Assembly: GCA_003453735.1 (NCBI GenBank)
Contig: DMNE01000189.1
Location: 1,445 to 6,599, forward strand
Direction: 5' to 3'
DNA: 5,155 nucleotides
Source: Nitrospiraceae bacterium
GTDB lineage: Bacteria > Nitrospirota > Thermodesulfovibrionia > Thermodesulfovibrionales > UBA9159
Positions 1 to 5,155 of the stretch are shown here, piece after piece. The position numbers were made by a program, and so were the translations under genes. How positions within the stretch are numbered: the first letter of the stretch is position 1; every line of letters begins with the position of its first letter. The notes under the pieces were generated by a model, which was not told the origin of the DNA, searched no databases, and saw nothing but the letters and a program-made list of their open reading frames with translations.

Positions 1-170
1 TTCTGAAGCGCTGGAAGAAAGACTATGAATGTGACAATCGCAACTAAAGCAGCAATGATTACTAAACTCAGTGGAGTCGCTTTTGATGCACGGCCGATTC
101 GCTCGTCTTCTGACTTGGCCCTGCTAGACTCGGAAATCTTACCGGCTTTCTTTTTTGAAGCCTTTCCCAC
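1..170 (-). CDS. N-terminal fragment of a membrane-anchored protein, possibly TPR-repeat/glycosyltransferase-like
   Basis: Only the first 56 codons are present; the gene runs off the left edge. The fragment has a hydrophilic, Lys/Ser-rich cytoplasmic tail (residues 1-32, with KASKKKAGK near the start), followed by one clear transmembrane segment (about 33-52, Pro-Leu-Ser-Leu then Ile/Val/Ala/Phe-rich) ending in FLPALQ. A basic tail, a first helix and a FLPALQ-type ending are what I recall from large multi-pass proteins with C-terminal TPR repeats in Proteobacteria; this is recognition from memory on a short stretch, so function is tentative. The start is a GTG at 168-170. An in-frame TAA lies shortly upstream, and between them the only other candidate is a rare ATT. 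No good ribosome site stands at the usual distance from the GTG. A candidate promoter sits so that transcription would begin at or next to the GTG. Confidence 0.6.
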   Translation of the reverse strand, partial: MGKASKKKAGKISESSRAKSEDERIGRASKATPLSLVIIAALVAIVTFIVFLPALQ

Positions 171-176
171 TGCGAA

Positions 177-206
177 AATATAACACTTCCGGCCTTAGTG
201 GTTCAA
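177..206 (-). promoter_or_regulatory. Candidate sigma70 promoter for the left-edge gene
   Basis: On the minus strand a TTGAAC box (201-206) and a TATATT box (177-182) are separated by 18 bases, close to the sigma70 consensus. The expected start of transcription, about seven bases after the -10 box, falls on the G of the GTG start codon at 170, so the message could be leaderless. This fits the missing Shine-Dalgarno site. Prediction by eye only. Confidence 0.35.
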
Positions 207-213
207 GCAAGAA

Positions 214-247
214 TCATTTCGATCTCAATATATAGATCAAGAAATGA
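214..247. repeat. Imperfect inverted repeat upstream of the left-edge gene
   Basis: The left arm TCATTTCGATCT (214-225) pairs with the right arm AGATC-aa-GAAATGA (234-247), giving 12 base pairs with a two-base bulge and an 8-base AT-rich loop. It lies just upstream of the candidate -35 box at 201-206. It could be an operator, or an RNA hairpin ending transcripts that arrive from the FUSC gene. On the minus strand it is followed by TTCTTGCTTG, which is only a weak U-rich tail, so a classic terminator is not convincing. Confidence 0.45.
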
Positions 248-435
248 GCTGTTTTCAGCAGTTGTTGTTTTCTGGAAGCTATTATTGTCCGCCCTCGTTA
301 AAGCAGGGGCAAAGAATTGCCGTGGGGTTTTGGGTGAGGAATGTTTGTTACGACATGAACTCCGCACGGCCGGATCCTACGGCGGCATAGCGCCCGAGTC
401 CGTCGAGGTCACTTCTTGACACCTATGCAATACCT

Positions 436-612
436 CTACGCAGCCCGCCAACGGTCATATCTGTTCCGAGCCGGAGACGTATCATAATCCAGAATGTCCC
501 AACCCGCATCCTTACCCTGAGTCGGCCATATCGAATAGATGGTCCAGCCTTCGAGCCTCCTCACGTACAATAGATAGGCATTTCTAGGGATTCTTTTCGC
601 TTGCCAATTCAC
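436..612 (-). CDS. Possible small orphan ORF, 58 residues, unknown function
   Basis: This frame is open from a GTG at 610-612 to a TAG at 436-438 and overlaps the corrected end of the FUSC gene by 29 bases. It contains no ATG. The translated product is Trp-, Tyr- and Asp-rich towards its C-terminus (for example LEGWTIYSIWP, then DAGWDILDYD and RYDRWRAA), a composition more protein-like than usual for a chance frame of this size. No signal peptide or membrane segment is seen. An AGGAGG lies within the frame at about 557-562 but no start codon follows it at the right distance. I do not recognise the sequence. It could be a real coupled small gene, the remnant tail of a decayed gene, or chance. 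Confidence 0.25.
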   Translation of the reverse strand: MNWQAKRIPRNAYLLYVRRLEGWTIYSIWPTQGKDAGWDILDYDTSPARNRYDRWRAA

Positions 613-1097
613 GCCCCGGCCAGAGCGCAGTTAGGGCAAGAGCGACCGCAATGCCCAGTGAGACCTCGACGAAACGGTGAACTCCGATGAGCCACGGCGC
701 TTCTCCTCGCGCCACGAGCACGATAATCGTAAGTCGTGATGCTCGCGAATCGATAGGCACTCTGGTCGAGACGCAGAATGGCGCAAATCAGCCCGAGTGC
801 AAAGGTTGCCGCACCAAACACAATAAGCCCTGGCTCAAAATAACTTGCCAGCAATCCTCCCGACTCAGCACCCAGCGTGGTACCGATAATGCGCTGCTTC
901 GATACGCCCCATGAGGCCCCTAGCGTTGACTGCATCACAATAAGCATCGTGATCGGCGCCCAGTAAGCCTCCGGCATCCCCAACAACCTCGCGACGGCCA
1001 AAGATGCTGTCGCCCCGATGCCTGTGCGTGCCGAGTTCACCAGCCAGCTGCTTTTCCATGTCGACGAAAACCAATTTTTTGCACTTAACCGCGACAT
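584..1097 (-). pseudogene. FUSC-family inner-membrane protein (fusaric-acid-resistance-like), frameshifted
   Basis: Members of the FUSC superfamily are inner-membrane proteins linked to export of aromatic acids and similar compounds; short versions of about 170 residues are common beside efflux operons. The ATG at 1095-1097 follows a strong AGGAGG. Residues 1-121 read well: NSARTGIGAT, then PEAYWAPITMLIVMQSTLGA, a second conserved block around IIGTTLGAESGGLLASYF, and LRLDQSAYRFASIT. The frame then slips. As it stands, translation goes on in a non-hydrophobic Arg-rich frame to a TGA at 609-611 (162 residues). Skipping one base near 734 restores LTIIVLVARGEAPWLIGVHR, then FVEVSLGIAVALALTALWP, ending at a TAG (584-586), for 170 residues in total. 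Several hydrophobic segments are visible (about 24-40, 44-60, 72-88, 91-110, 118-128, 141-159). It lies downstream of the pump operon on the same strand but has its own promoter. Either a true pseudogene or a one-base sequence error. Confidence 0.8.
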
Positions 1098-1101
1098 GCA
1101 T

Positions 1102-1107
1102 CCTCCT
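1102..1107 (-). promoter_or_regulatory. Strong Shine-Dalgarno of the FUSC gene
   Basis: AGGAGG lies four bases before the ATG at 1095-1097 and fixes that start. A longer frame beginning at 1146 on the same strand is out of register with the FUSC reading and has no comparable site. Confidence 0.75.
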
Positions 1108-1147
1108 CTGAGCTGCCGAGTTTTTTGCCAAATCGGTCATTAACAAG

Positions 1148-1179
1148 TGTGCTATGTTGTGCTATGGAGAATTATAGCA
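1148..1179. promoter_or_regulatory. Candidate operator: tandem 9-base repeats plus dyad over the -10 box
   Basis: Plus-strand TGTGCTATG occurs twice (1148-1156 and 1158-1166), repeating every 10 bases, that is one helical turn. The second copy also forms an inverted repeat, TGCTAT (1160-1165) with ATAGCA (1174-1179), across an 8-base spacer, and the right arm covers the extended -10 element. Position and helical phasing suit a repressor or other transcription factor; no regulator gene is in the window. Confidence 0.45.
1171..1179 (-). promoter_or_regulatory. Extended -10 promoter for the FUSC gene
   Basis: The minus strand reads TGCTATAAT: a perfect TATAAT (1171-1176) preceded by the TGn extension. 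The sequence 16 bases upstream (TTCCTT) is a weak -35 match, as is usual for extended -10 promoters. A perfect TTGACA at 1189-1194 is only 12 bases from the -10 box, too close to pair with it normally. The predicted transcription start is near 1164, giving a leader of about 67 bases before the FUSC ATG. Confidence 0.55.
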
Positions 1180-1512
1180 AGATTTGAGTGTCAAGGAAGC
1201 TATATCGATATATAGAGATTGGCAAAATGTTCTAGTCCGCCTGAAAGTCGATGGGTATTGCTTTACGTCAAGTATTCACTTATATTGCGAGAACAAAGTA
1301 GCATGTAGCTCCCCGCCCCACAAGAGTGAACGCAATAGCTTCAGCCAAAATATCACACCCAGGATAAGTGTAGCGATCAGAGAGCCAGAATCTTATGGGC
1401 CGAAAGGCCGACAGAGCAACTTCCGAAATGAGTGTAAGGTTGATTCTTCACCACATTACATCACATTTCATTTATCGGCGAAAACAAAAGCATTGCGCGG
1501 TAACCAACAGCA

Positions 1513-3000
1513 TCACTTGCCAACCTCCGCAAGCACATCGGAGCGATTCCACCAGCCGCCGCCCAGCGCCATAAATAATGCTGCGGTGTCCGCAAAACGA
1601 TTGGCCTCAGCCTGTACGAGATTAATCACTGCTTGCTGATAAGCCTGTTGGGCTGAGAGCAACGATAAATAATTAACGTAGCCGAGTTCGAACTGTCGAC
1701 GTGCAAGGTCTAAGCTTCGCTTGGCTGCCTGTTCAAAAGCCGCTGCCGCTTTTAGAGCATCGGCATCGGATTGGAGCGCGTGCAGTGTGTCCGCAACGTT
1801 TTGGAAGGCGGCGATAACCGTGATGCGATATTGAGCCCCGGCCTGATCTAAGCCTGCTTCCGCAGCGCGTTTTCTGTGCAGCAAGGTACCCCCTTGGAAG
1901 ATTGGCTGCGTCAGATTGCCTGCCAACGCCCAGAAGCCGGTGCCGGGGGTGAACAACTTACCGATCCCACTGGCAGTGGAGCCCAAATCAGCGCTTAGCG
2001 TAATACTCGGCAGCATGGCGGCCACCGTGACACCGACCTGAGCGCTGGCGGAATGAAGCTGCTCCTCTGCGGCCCGCACGTCCGGGCGTTGCTCCACCAG
2101 CTTGGAGGGAAGGCTGACCGGCAACTCCTCCGGAAGGCTGAGCGATGCGAACTCGAACGTCTCCTCCAGTTCTTCGTTTGGGAAGCGTCCGGCAAGGGCC
2201 GCAAGCAGATCGCGAGTTTGTGCCAGCTGTTTTTGAAGTGTCGGCAAGGTTTGCTGCACCTGGGCAAGGGCCGCTTCCTGCGCAGCCACGTCCAGCCCAG
2301 CTACATAACCGAGAGTGAACTGTCGGCGCAGCTGGTCGAGCATCTCAGTTTCGATCTTGATAATGCTCAGCGTTGCGGAAATCTGAGATCGCAACGAAGC
2401 CTCCTGGATAGCCGCAGCCACCACGTTTGATGTCAGTGTGAGATAAGTCGCCTCGAGCTGGAAACGTTGAAAATCGGCCTGGGCGGTCAGGGATTCCACC
2501 TGTCGCCGGTTGCCGCCGAATACGTCAGGTACAAAGCCCACGCTCACTTGAGCGGTTTGGAGACTGTAGGGTTCTTCGCCCGCACTCGTCACAGGCGAAA
2601 TGGCGCCCGAGTCCTTTGCGCGGCTAGCTGAACCACTGCCCTGGATAAAAGGAAAGTAATAGCCCACCTGGGCCGAGACGTTCTCGCGAGCCTGGCGCAA
2701 GGCCGCCTTGGCTGCATCGATCGTGGGGTTAGCCTTGAGCGATTTTTCGATCAGTGCATTGAGCGGCGGCGACTTGAACAATGCCCACCACTGTTGCGGG
2801 ATGTCCATACCTTTGACAAAGCGTTGTTCCTCGCCGCCAGCCACGTCGGCCGTCGATGATGTCGCAGTCAGCGGCTGCGCCGTATAGCCGTCAACGGCGG
2901 GCGGGGTGGGACGATGGAAGTCGGGACCCACCGCGCAACCTGAAAGCAGAGCCACCCCGGCCAATACTACTGCGATGCTGGAAAAATACTGTGCAGACAT
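1513..3000 (-). CDS. NodT-family outer-membrane efflux lipoprotein (TolC-like channel)
   Basis: This is the outer-membrane and periplasmic-tunnel part of a tripartite RND efflux system; the family forms trimers. It is complete at 495 residues, the usual size. A hydrophobic signal segment (about 9-21) ends in a lipobox Leu-Ser-Gly-Cys with Cys22 as the likely lipidated residue, followed by the typical AVGPDFHRP. Two outer-membrane-efflux repeats follow, roughly 75-270 and 295-480. They are marked by the paired elements FTLGYVAGLDV (228-238) and FELGYVNYLSL (437-447), LPSKLVEQRPDVRAAEEQL (297-315), LTQPIFQGGTL (363-373) and a C-terminal DTAALFMALGGGW (471-483). The ATG is fixed by AAGGAGG five bases upstream. 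The signal peptide lacks the usual Lys/Arg before the hydrophobic core. It is the last gene of the operon, 20 bases after the small exported protein; the pump partner is the CzcA-type gene. The family call is firm, the substrate is not shown by this protein. Confidence 0.95.
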   Translation of the reverse strand: MSAQYFSSIAVVLAGVALLSGCAVGPDFHRPTPPAVDGYTAQPLTATSSTADVAGGEEQRFVKGMDIPQQWWALFKSPPLNALIEKSLKANPTIDAAKAALRQARENVSAQVGYYFPFIQGSGSASRAKDSGAISPVTSAGEEPYSLQTAQVSVGFVPDVFGGNRRQVESLTAQADFQRFQLEATYLTLTSNVVAAAIQEASLRSQISATLSIIKIETEMLDQLRRQFTLGYVAGLDVAAQEAALAQVQQTLPTLQKQLAQTRDLLAALAGRFPNEELEETFEFASLSLPEELPVSLPSKLVEQRPDVRAAEEQLHSASAQVGVTVAAMLPSITLSADLGSTASGIGKLFTPGTGFWALAGNLTQPIFQGGTLLHRKRAAEAGLDQAGAQYRITVIAAFQNVADTLHALQSDADALKAAAAFEQAAKRSLDLARRQFELGYVNYLSLLSAQQAYQQAVINLVQAEANRFADTAALFMALGGGWWNRSDVLAEVGK

Positions 3001-3005
3001 GACAT

Positions 3006-3012
3006 CCTCCTT
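3006..3012 (-). promoter_or_regulatory. Shine-Dalgarno of the outer-membrane channel gene
   Basis: AAGGAGG, a near-perfect site, lies five bases before the ATG at 2998-3000. An out-of-frame ATG starts immediately after the site (GGATGTCATG), but the second one opens the 495-codon frame. Confidence 0.75.
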
Positions 3013-3020
3013 AATAACGG

Positions 3021-3308
3021 CTACCGCTTACGATGCATTCCCGTTCCGATGATAGATGAACTGTTTTTGGGGGCTCCCGGGGCGATGCCTCCAAGTTTGA
3101 AGGATTTTGGGGGTACAACGGCTTTATTGACAATAGAAGCGTCCCTTGTCTGGTTCACTTTGAAGACGGACGAAGGACCGGCTTTCATCGCAGCAGGGAA
3201 TTCATTTTTCGCCCCCGTTAAGGAACCTTTACTGTTTGGTTTGGCAAAGGCGGCATTCGTCGCCAATAGCCCAAAATATATCATTAAAACGCAGCACCAC
3301 ACTTTCAT
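3021..3308 (-). CDS. Small exported protein of unknown function within the efflux operon
   Basis: The product is 95 residues. It begins with Met-Lys and a hydrophobic stretch (about 4-21) ending in Ala-Phe-Ala, a good signal peptidase I site, so cleavage after residue 22 is likely and leaves about 73 residues in the periplasm. The mature part is Lys-, Ser-, Pro- and Gly-rich, with no further membrane segment and no Cys or His cluster typical of a metal site. It ends SSSIIGTGMHRKR. The ATG is supported by AGGAG five bases upstream; that site overlaps the stop codon of the pump gene, pointing to translational coupling, and the channel gene starts 20 bases downstream. I do not recognise the family. 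By position it may assist assembly or regulation of the pump, but nothing in the sequence proves a role. It is distinct from the periplasmic adaptor, which would be far larger. Confidence 0.75.
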   Translation of the reverse strand: MKVWCCVLMIYFGLLATNAAFAKPNSKGSLTGAKNEFPAAMKAGPSSVFKVNQTRDASIVNKAVVPPKSFKLGGIAPGAPKNSSSIIGTGMHRKR

Positions 3309-3316
3309 ATCGGCTC

Positions 3317-5155
3317 CTATCGCTCTACGGCCATTTTTTCCTTTTTATTTTTTTTCCCCAAGAACAGCATTTGGAGTGGTGGCACGACCACCAGAAGCAA
3401 GACGGGACCGATGAACATCCCCCCCACGATCACGGTAGCAAGCGGACGTTGCACCTCACTTCCAATGCCGGTCGAGATCGCTGCAGGGAACAGCCCGATG
3501 CAGGCGGAGAGACTCGTCATGAGTAGTGGCCGCATACGGGTTGACGCCGCGTGCAACATCGCGTCCATAGGCGTGCCTCCGTGACGCCTTGCCTGGTTGT
3601 AATAGGTAATCATAAGAATGCCATTCATGACTGATACACCAAAGAGGGAGATGAAGCCGACGGCGGCAGAGATGCTAAAATTGAGGCCGGCGATATAGAG
3701 CGCCAACACGCCGCCAGTTACTGCAAAAGGGATTCCAGCGAGCGCCAGCAGACTGTCACGCAGCGAATTGAAAGTGGCGTAGAGCAACCCTAGGATGAGC
3801 ACGAGGCTGATCGGCACAATAAGCTCCAGGCGTTTTTTTGCAAGCTGGAGGTCTCCGAACTCGCCGGCCCAGATGAGTCGGTAGCCGCTGGGAAGTTTCA
3901 CATTCTTCGCGATACGCTCCTGCGCCTCGGCCACAGTGCTGCCCAGGTCACGTTCGCGTACGCTAAACTTCACCGGGATAAAACGTTGCACGCTCTCGTG
4001 ATAAATCCAGGCGGCCCCTGTATCCAAGGTTATCGTCGCCAATTCGCTCAAAGGGATATAGCCATTGGCGCCGTTGCTCGTTTGATAGCCCACCTTGATA
4101 TTACTGATCTTTTCGATGCTGTCCCGGTCTTCAGACGGGTAGCGGACTGCCAGTTCGAACTGGCGATCGCCCTCCAAAACCGATGTCGCCACTGCTCCGC
4201 CCATCGCCGCTTGAATTAGGGAGTTGACGTCACCCGAATTAAGGCCGTAGCGCGCGGCTTTAGTCCGATCCACTTTGATATTCAGGTTAGGCTGTCCAAG
4301 GACCGGGAAGATACCAAGGTCGGTAATGCCCCGAACCTGGCTCATCTCGTCCCTGACTTGCTTGGCCAGACTTGTCAATGTCTCGAGATTGGGGCCGATG
4401 ATCTTGATCGAATTGACGGCTTTGACCCCCGAAATGGCCTCCTCGATGTTATCCTGGATGTATTGCGAGAAATTGAAGCTGACGCCAGGCAACTCGCGCT
4501 CAAGCTCGGTGTTAATCTTCTCCGTGAGTTTCTCCTTGGTCATGCCCCTAGGCCATTGGTCCAACGGCTTGAGCACCGCAAACAGCTCGACGTTGGAAAA
4601 TAGCGACGCGTCGCTGCCGTCATCGGGTCGGCCATGCTGGGACGTGACAGTGACGACCTCCGGATATTTCAGGAGAATCAGGCGCATTTTTCTCGTTGCC
4701 GTCTCGCCGTCTTGCAGCGAAAGCGTCATCGGCATGGAAGCGCGAATCCAAAAATTGCCTTCTTCGAGGTGCGGGAGGAATTCGTTTCCTAGCCGCGGTA
4801 TCAGCAATCCGGCCAAGGCGATAAAACCAATGCCGATCACCACCATGATCACGCGGCGGACGAGAGCGAAACGCAGCACCGGATTGTAAAGGCGATGCAG
4901 TGCGCGGACGACTATTGTTTCAGCTTCCTTCAAATGCTCGGGGAGCAGCAAGGACGCAAGCACAGGGGTGATTGTGAACGTCGCAATCAAGGCACCCGCC
5001 AGCGCGTAGCCATATGTGCGCGCCATCGGGCCGAATATCGCCCCCTCGACTCCCTGCATGGTGAAGAGCGGCACGAAAGCGGCCACGGTGATTAAGGCTG
5101 AGAAAAACACCGCCTTGTCCACTTGCAGCGCGCTGATCAGAATCAGCCGCAAGCG
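3317..5155 (-). CDS. Heavy-metal efflux RND pump, CusA/CzcA family (C-terminal 612 residues; 5' end outside window)
   Basis: Inner-membrane, proton-driven pump subunit that exports metal cations through a periplasmic adaptor and outer-membrane channel. The family is about 1,030-1,060 residues, so roughly the last 60% is here. Counting from the TTG at 5150-5152 (an internal Leu, not a start), membrane helices fall at about 15-31, 47-70 and 100-118. A large periplasmic domain follows (about 120-440, with GNEFLPHLEEGNFWIRASMP, HGRPDDGSD, NIEEAISGVK and DRTKAARYGL). Five more helices follow (about 443-460, 466-486, 494-515, 539-560, 570-597), with VGFISLFGVSVMNGILM and TRMRPLLMTSLSACIG. The tail is very basic (GKKNKKEKMAVER). 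By eye, the three metal-binding Met positions known in CusA are Asn, Glu and Leu here, and the late helices carry the MNG and RPLLMT patterns of CzcA rather than the Glu and Lys of CusA. I infer divalent cations such as Zn, Co, Cd or Ni rather than Cu or Ag. The stop TAG (3317-3319) sits 8 bases before the next gene. Confidence 0.93.
   Translation of the reverse strand, partial: RLRLILISALQVDKAVFFSALITVAAFVPLFTMQGVEGAIFGPMARTYGYALAGALIATFTITPVLASLLLPEHLKEAETIVVRALHRLYNPVLRFALVRRVIMVVIGIGFIALAGLLIPRLGNEFLPHLEEGNFWIRASMPMTLSLQDGETATRKMRLILLKYPEVVTVTSQHGRPDDGSDASLFSNVELFAVLKPLDQWPRGMTKEKLTEKINTELERELPGVSFNFSQYIQDNIEEAISGVKAVNSIKIIGPNLETLTSLAKQVRDEMSQVRGITDLGIFPVLGQPNLNIKVDRTKAARYGLNSGDVNSLIQAAMGGAVATSVLEGDRQFELAVRYPSEDRDSIEKISNIKVGYQTSNGANGYIPLSELATITLDTGAAWIYHESVQRFIPVKFSVRERDLGSTVAEAQERIAKNVKLPSGYRLIWAGEFGDLQLAKKRLELIVPISLVLILGLLYATFNSLRDSLLALAGIPFAVTGGVLALYIAGLNFSISAAVGFISLFGVSVMNGILMITYYNQARRHGGTPMDAMLHAASTRMRPLLMTSLSACIGLFPAAISTGIGSEVQRPLATVIVGGMFIGPVLLLVVVPPLQMLFLGKKNKKEKMAVER

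Larger units (their letters stand above)
171..435. other. Intergenic region with no convincing gene
   Basis: No reading frame here looks like a protein on either strand. The half next to the left-edge gene is AT-rich and holds the candidate promoter and inverted repeat described separately. A small GCTG-TTTT-CAGC hairpin lies at 248-259. The rest (about 300-435) is more GC-rich and shows no feature I can name. If the doubtful 58-residue frame at 436-612 is not real, the gene-free stretch extends to position 583. Confidence 0.5.
1098..1512. other. 415-base intergenic region between the efflux operon and the FUSC gene
   Basis: The FUSC promoter and repeats occupy 1148-1179. A perfect 12-base palindrome TATATCGATATA lies at 1201-1212. 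A short hairpin GGCC-GAAA-GGCC with a GNRA-type loop lies at 1398-1409. A run of ATG-led pentamers on the minus strand lies at about 1449-1473. No clear rho-independent terminator follows the outer-membrane gene, and no frame on either strand is convincing as a gene. Confidence 0.5.

Noticed and set aside
198..419. Plus-strand frame of 73 codons
   Set aside because: No ribosome site, no recognisable motif, and it crosses the inverted repeat in an intergenic region. Probably chance.
865..1146. Minus-strand frame of 93 codons starting upstream of the FUSC ATG
   Set aside because: It runs in another register through the conserved FUSC coding part and its translation is not protein-like; a shadow frame.
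1171..1194. TTGACA plus TATAAT as a consensus sigma70 pair
   Set aside because: The spacer is only 12 bases, too short for normal use; the extended -10 explanation is preferred.
1276..1392. Minus-strand hydrophobic 38-codon frame, membrane-peptide-like
   Set aside because: It has a plausible hydrophobic core but no start codon or ribosome site, so it is probably chance.
1184..1639. Plus-strand frame of 151 codons
   Set aside because: It runs antisense into the well-supported channel gene, has no ribosome site, and its translation shows no domain-like pattern.
3331..3355. T-rich run resembling a terminator tail
   Set aside because: It codes the Lys-rich pump C-terminus on the minus strand and no GC-rich stem precedes it on the plus strand.
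3049..3414. Plus-strand frame of 121 codons antisense to the small exported protein
   Set aside because: The minus-strand gene has a signal peptide, a ribosome site and operon spacing; this frame has none and runs into the pump gene's 3' end.

Overview
The window looks like a Gram-negative chromosome, probably Pseudomonadota. The reasons are a heavy-metal RND efflux pump, an outer-membrane TolC/NodT lipoprotein with a lipobox, purine-rich Shine-Dalgarno sites and moderate GC content. I cannot name the genus from sequence alone. All supported genes lie on the minus strand, so transcription runs from high to low coordinates.

Right half (5155 to 1513): three tightly packed genes form an efflux operon. 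The first is the C-terminal 612 residues of a CusA/CzcA-family inner-membrane pump; its N-terminus and presumably the periplasmic adaptor gene lie beyond the right edge. Next comes a 95-residue exported protein of unknown function. Last is a complete 495-residue NodT-family outer-membrane lipoprotein. Gaps are 8 and 20 bases. The ribosome site of the small gene overlaps the pump's stop codon, so they are very likely co-transcribed and co-translated. The pump and the outer-membrane channel would form a tripartite machine exporting cations; residue patterns favour CzcA-type (Zn/Co/Cd/Ni) over CusA-type (Cu/Ag) transport.

Middle (1512 to 584): a 415-base non-coding gap carries an extended -10 promoter, a short dyad over the -10 box and two tandem 9-base repeats. 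This drives a short FUSC-family membrane protein gene. That gene carries a one-base frameshift near position 734; removing one base restores a 170-residue protein with the expected C-terminus. It is annotated as a pseudogene, or as a sequencing error.

Left part (612 to 1): a possible 58-residue orphan reading frame overlaps the end of the FUSC gene. Then come a stretch with a strong imperfect inverted repeat and a candidate promoter, and the first 56 codons of a membrane-anchored protein that continues beyond the left edge. Its N-terminus resembles large membrane proteins with TPR repeats. No RNA genes, CRISPR arrays or insertion sequences were seen, and nothing here clearly amounts to a new system. 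The least explained items are the small exported protein inside the pump operon and the repeat-rich control region of the FUSC gene.
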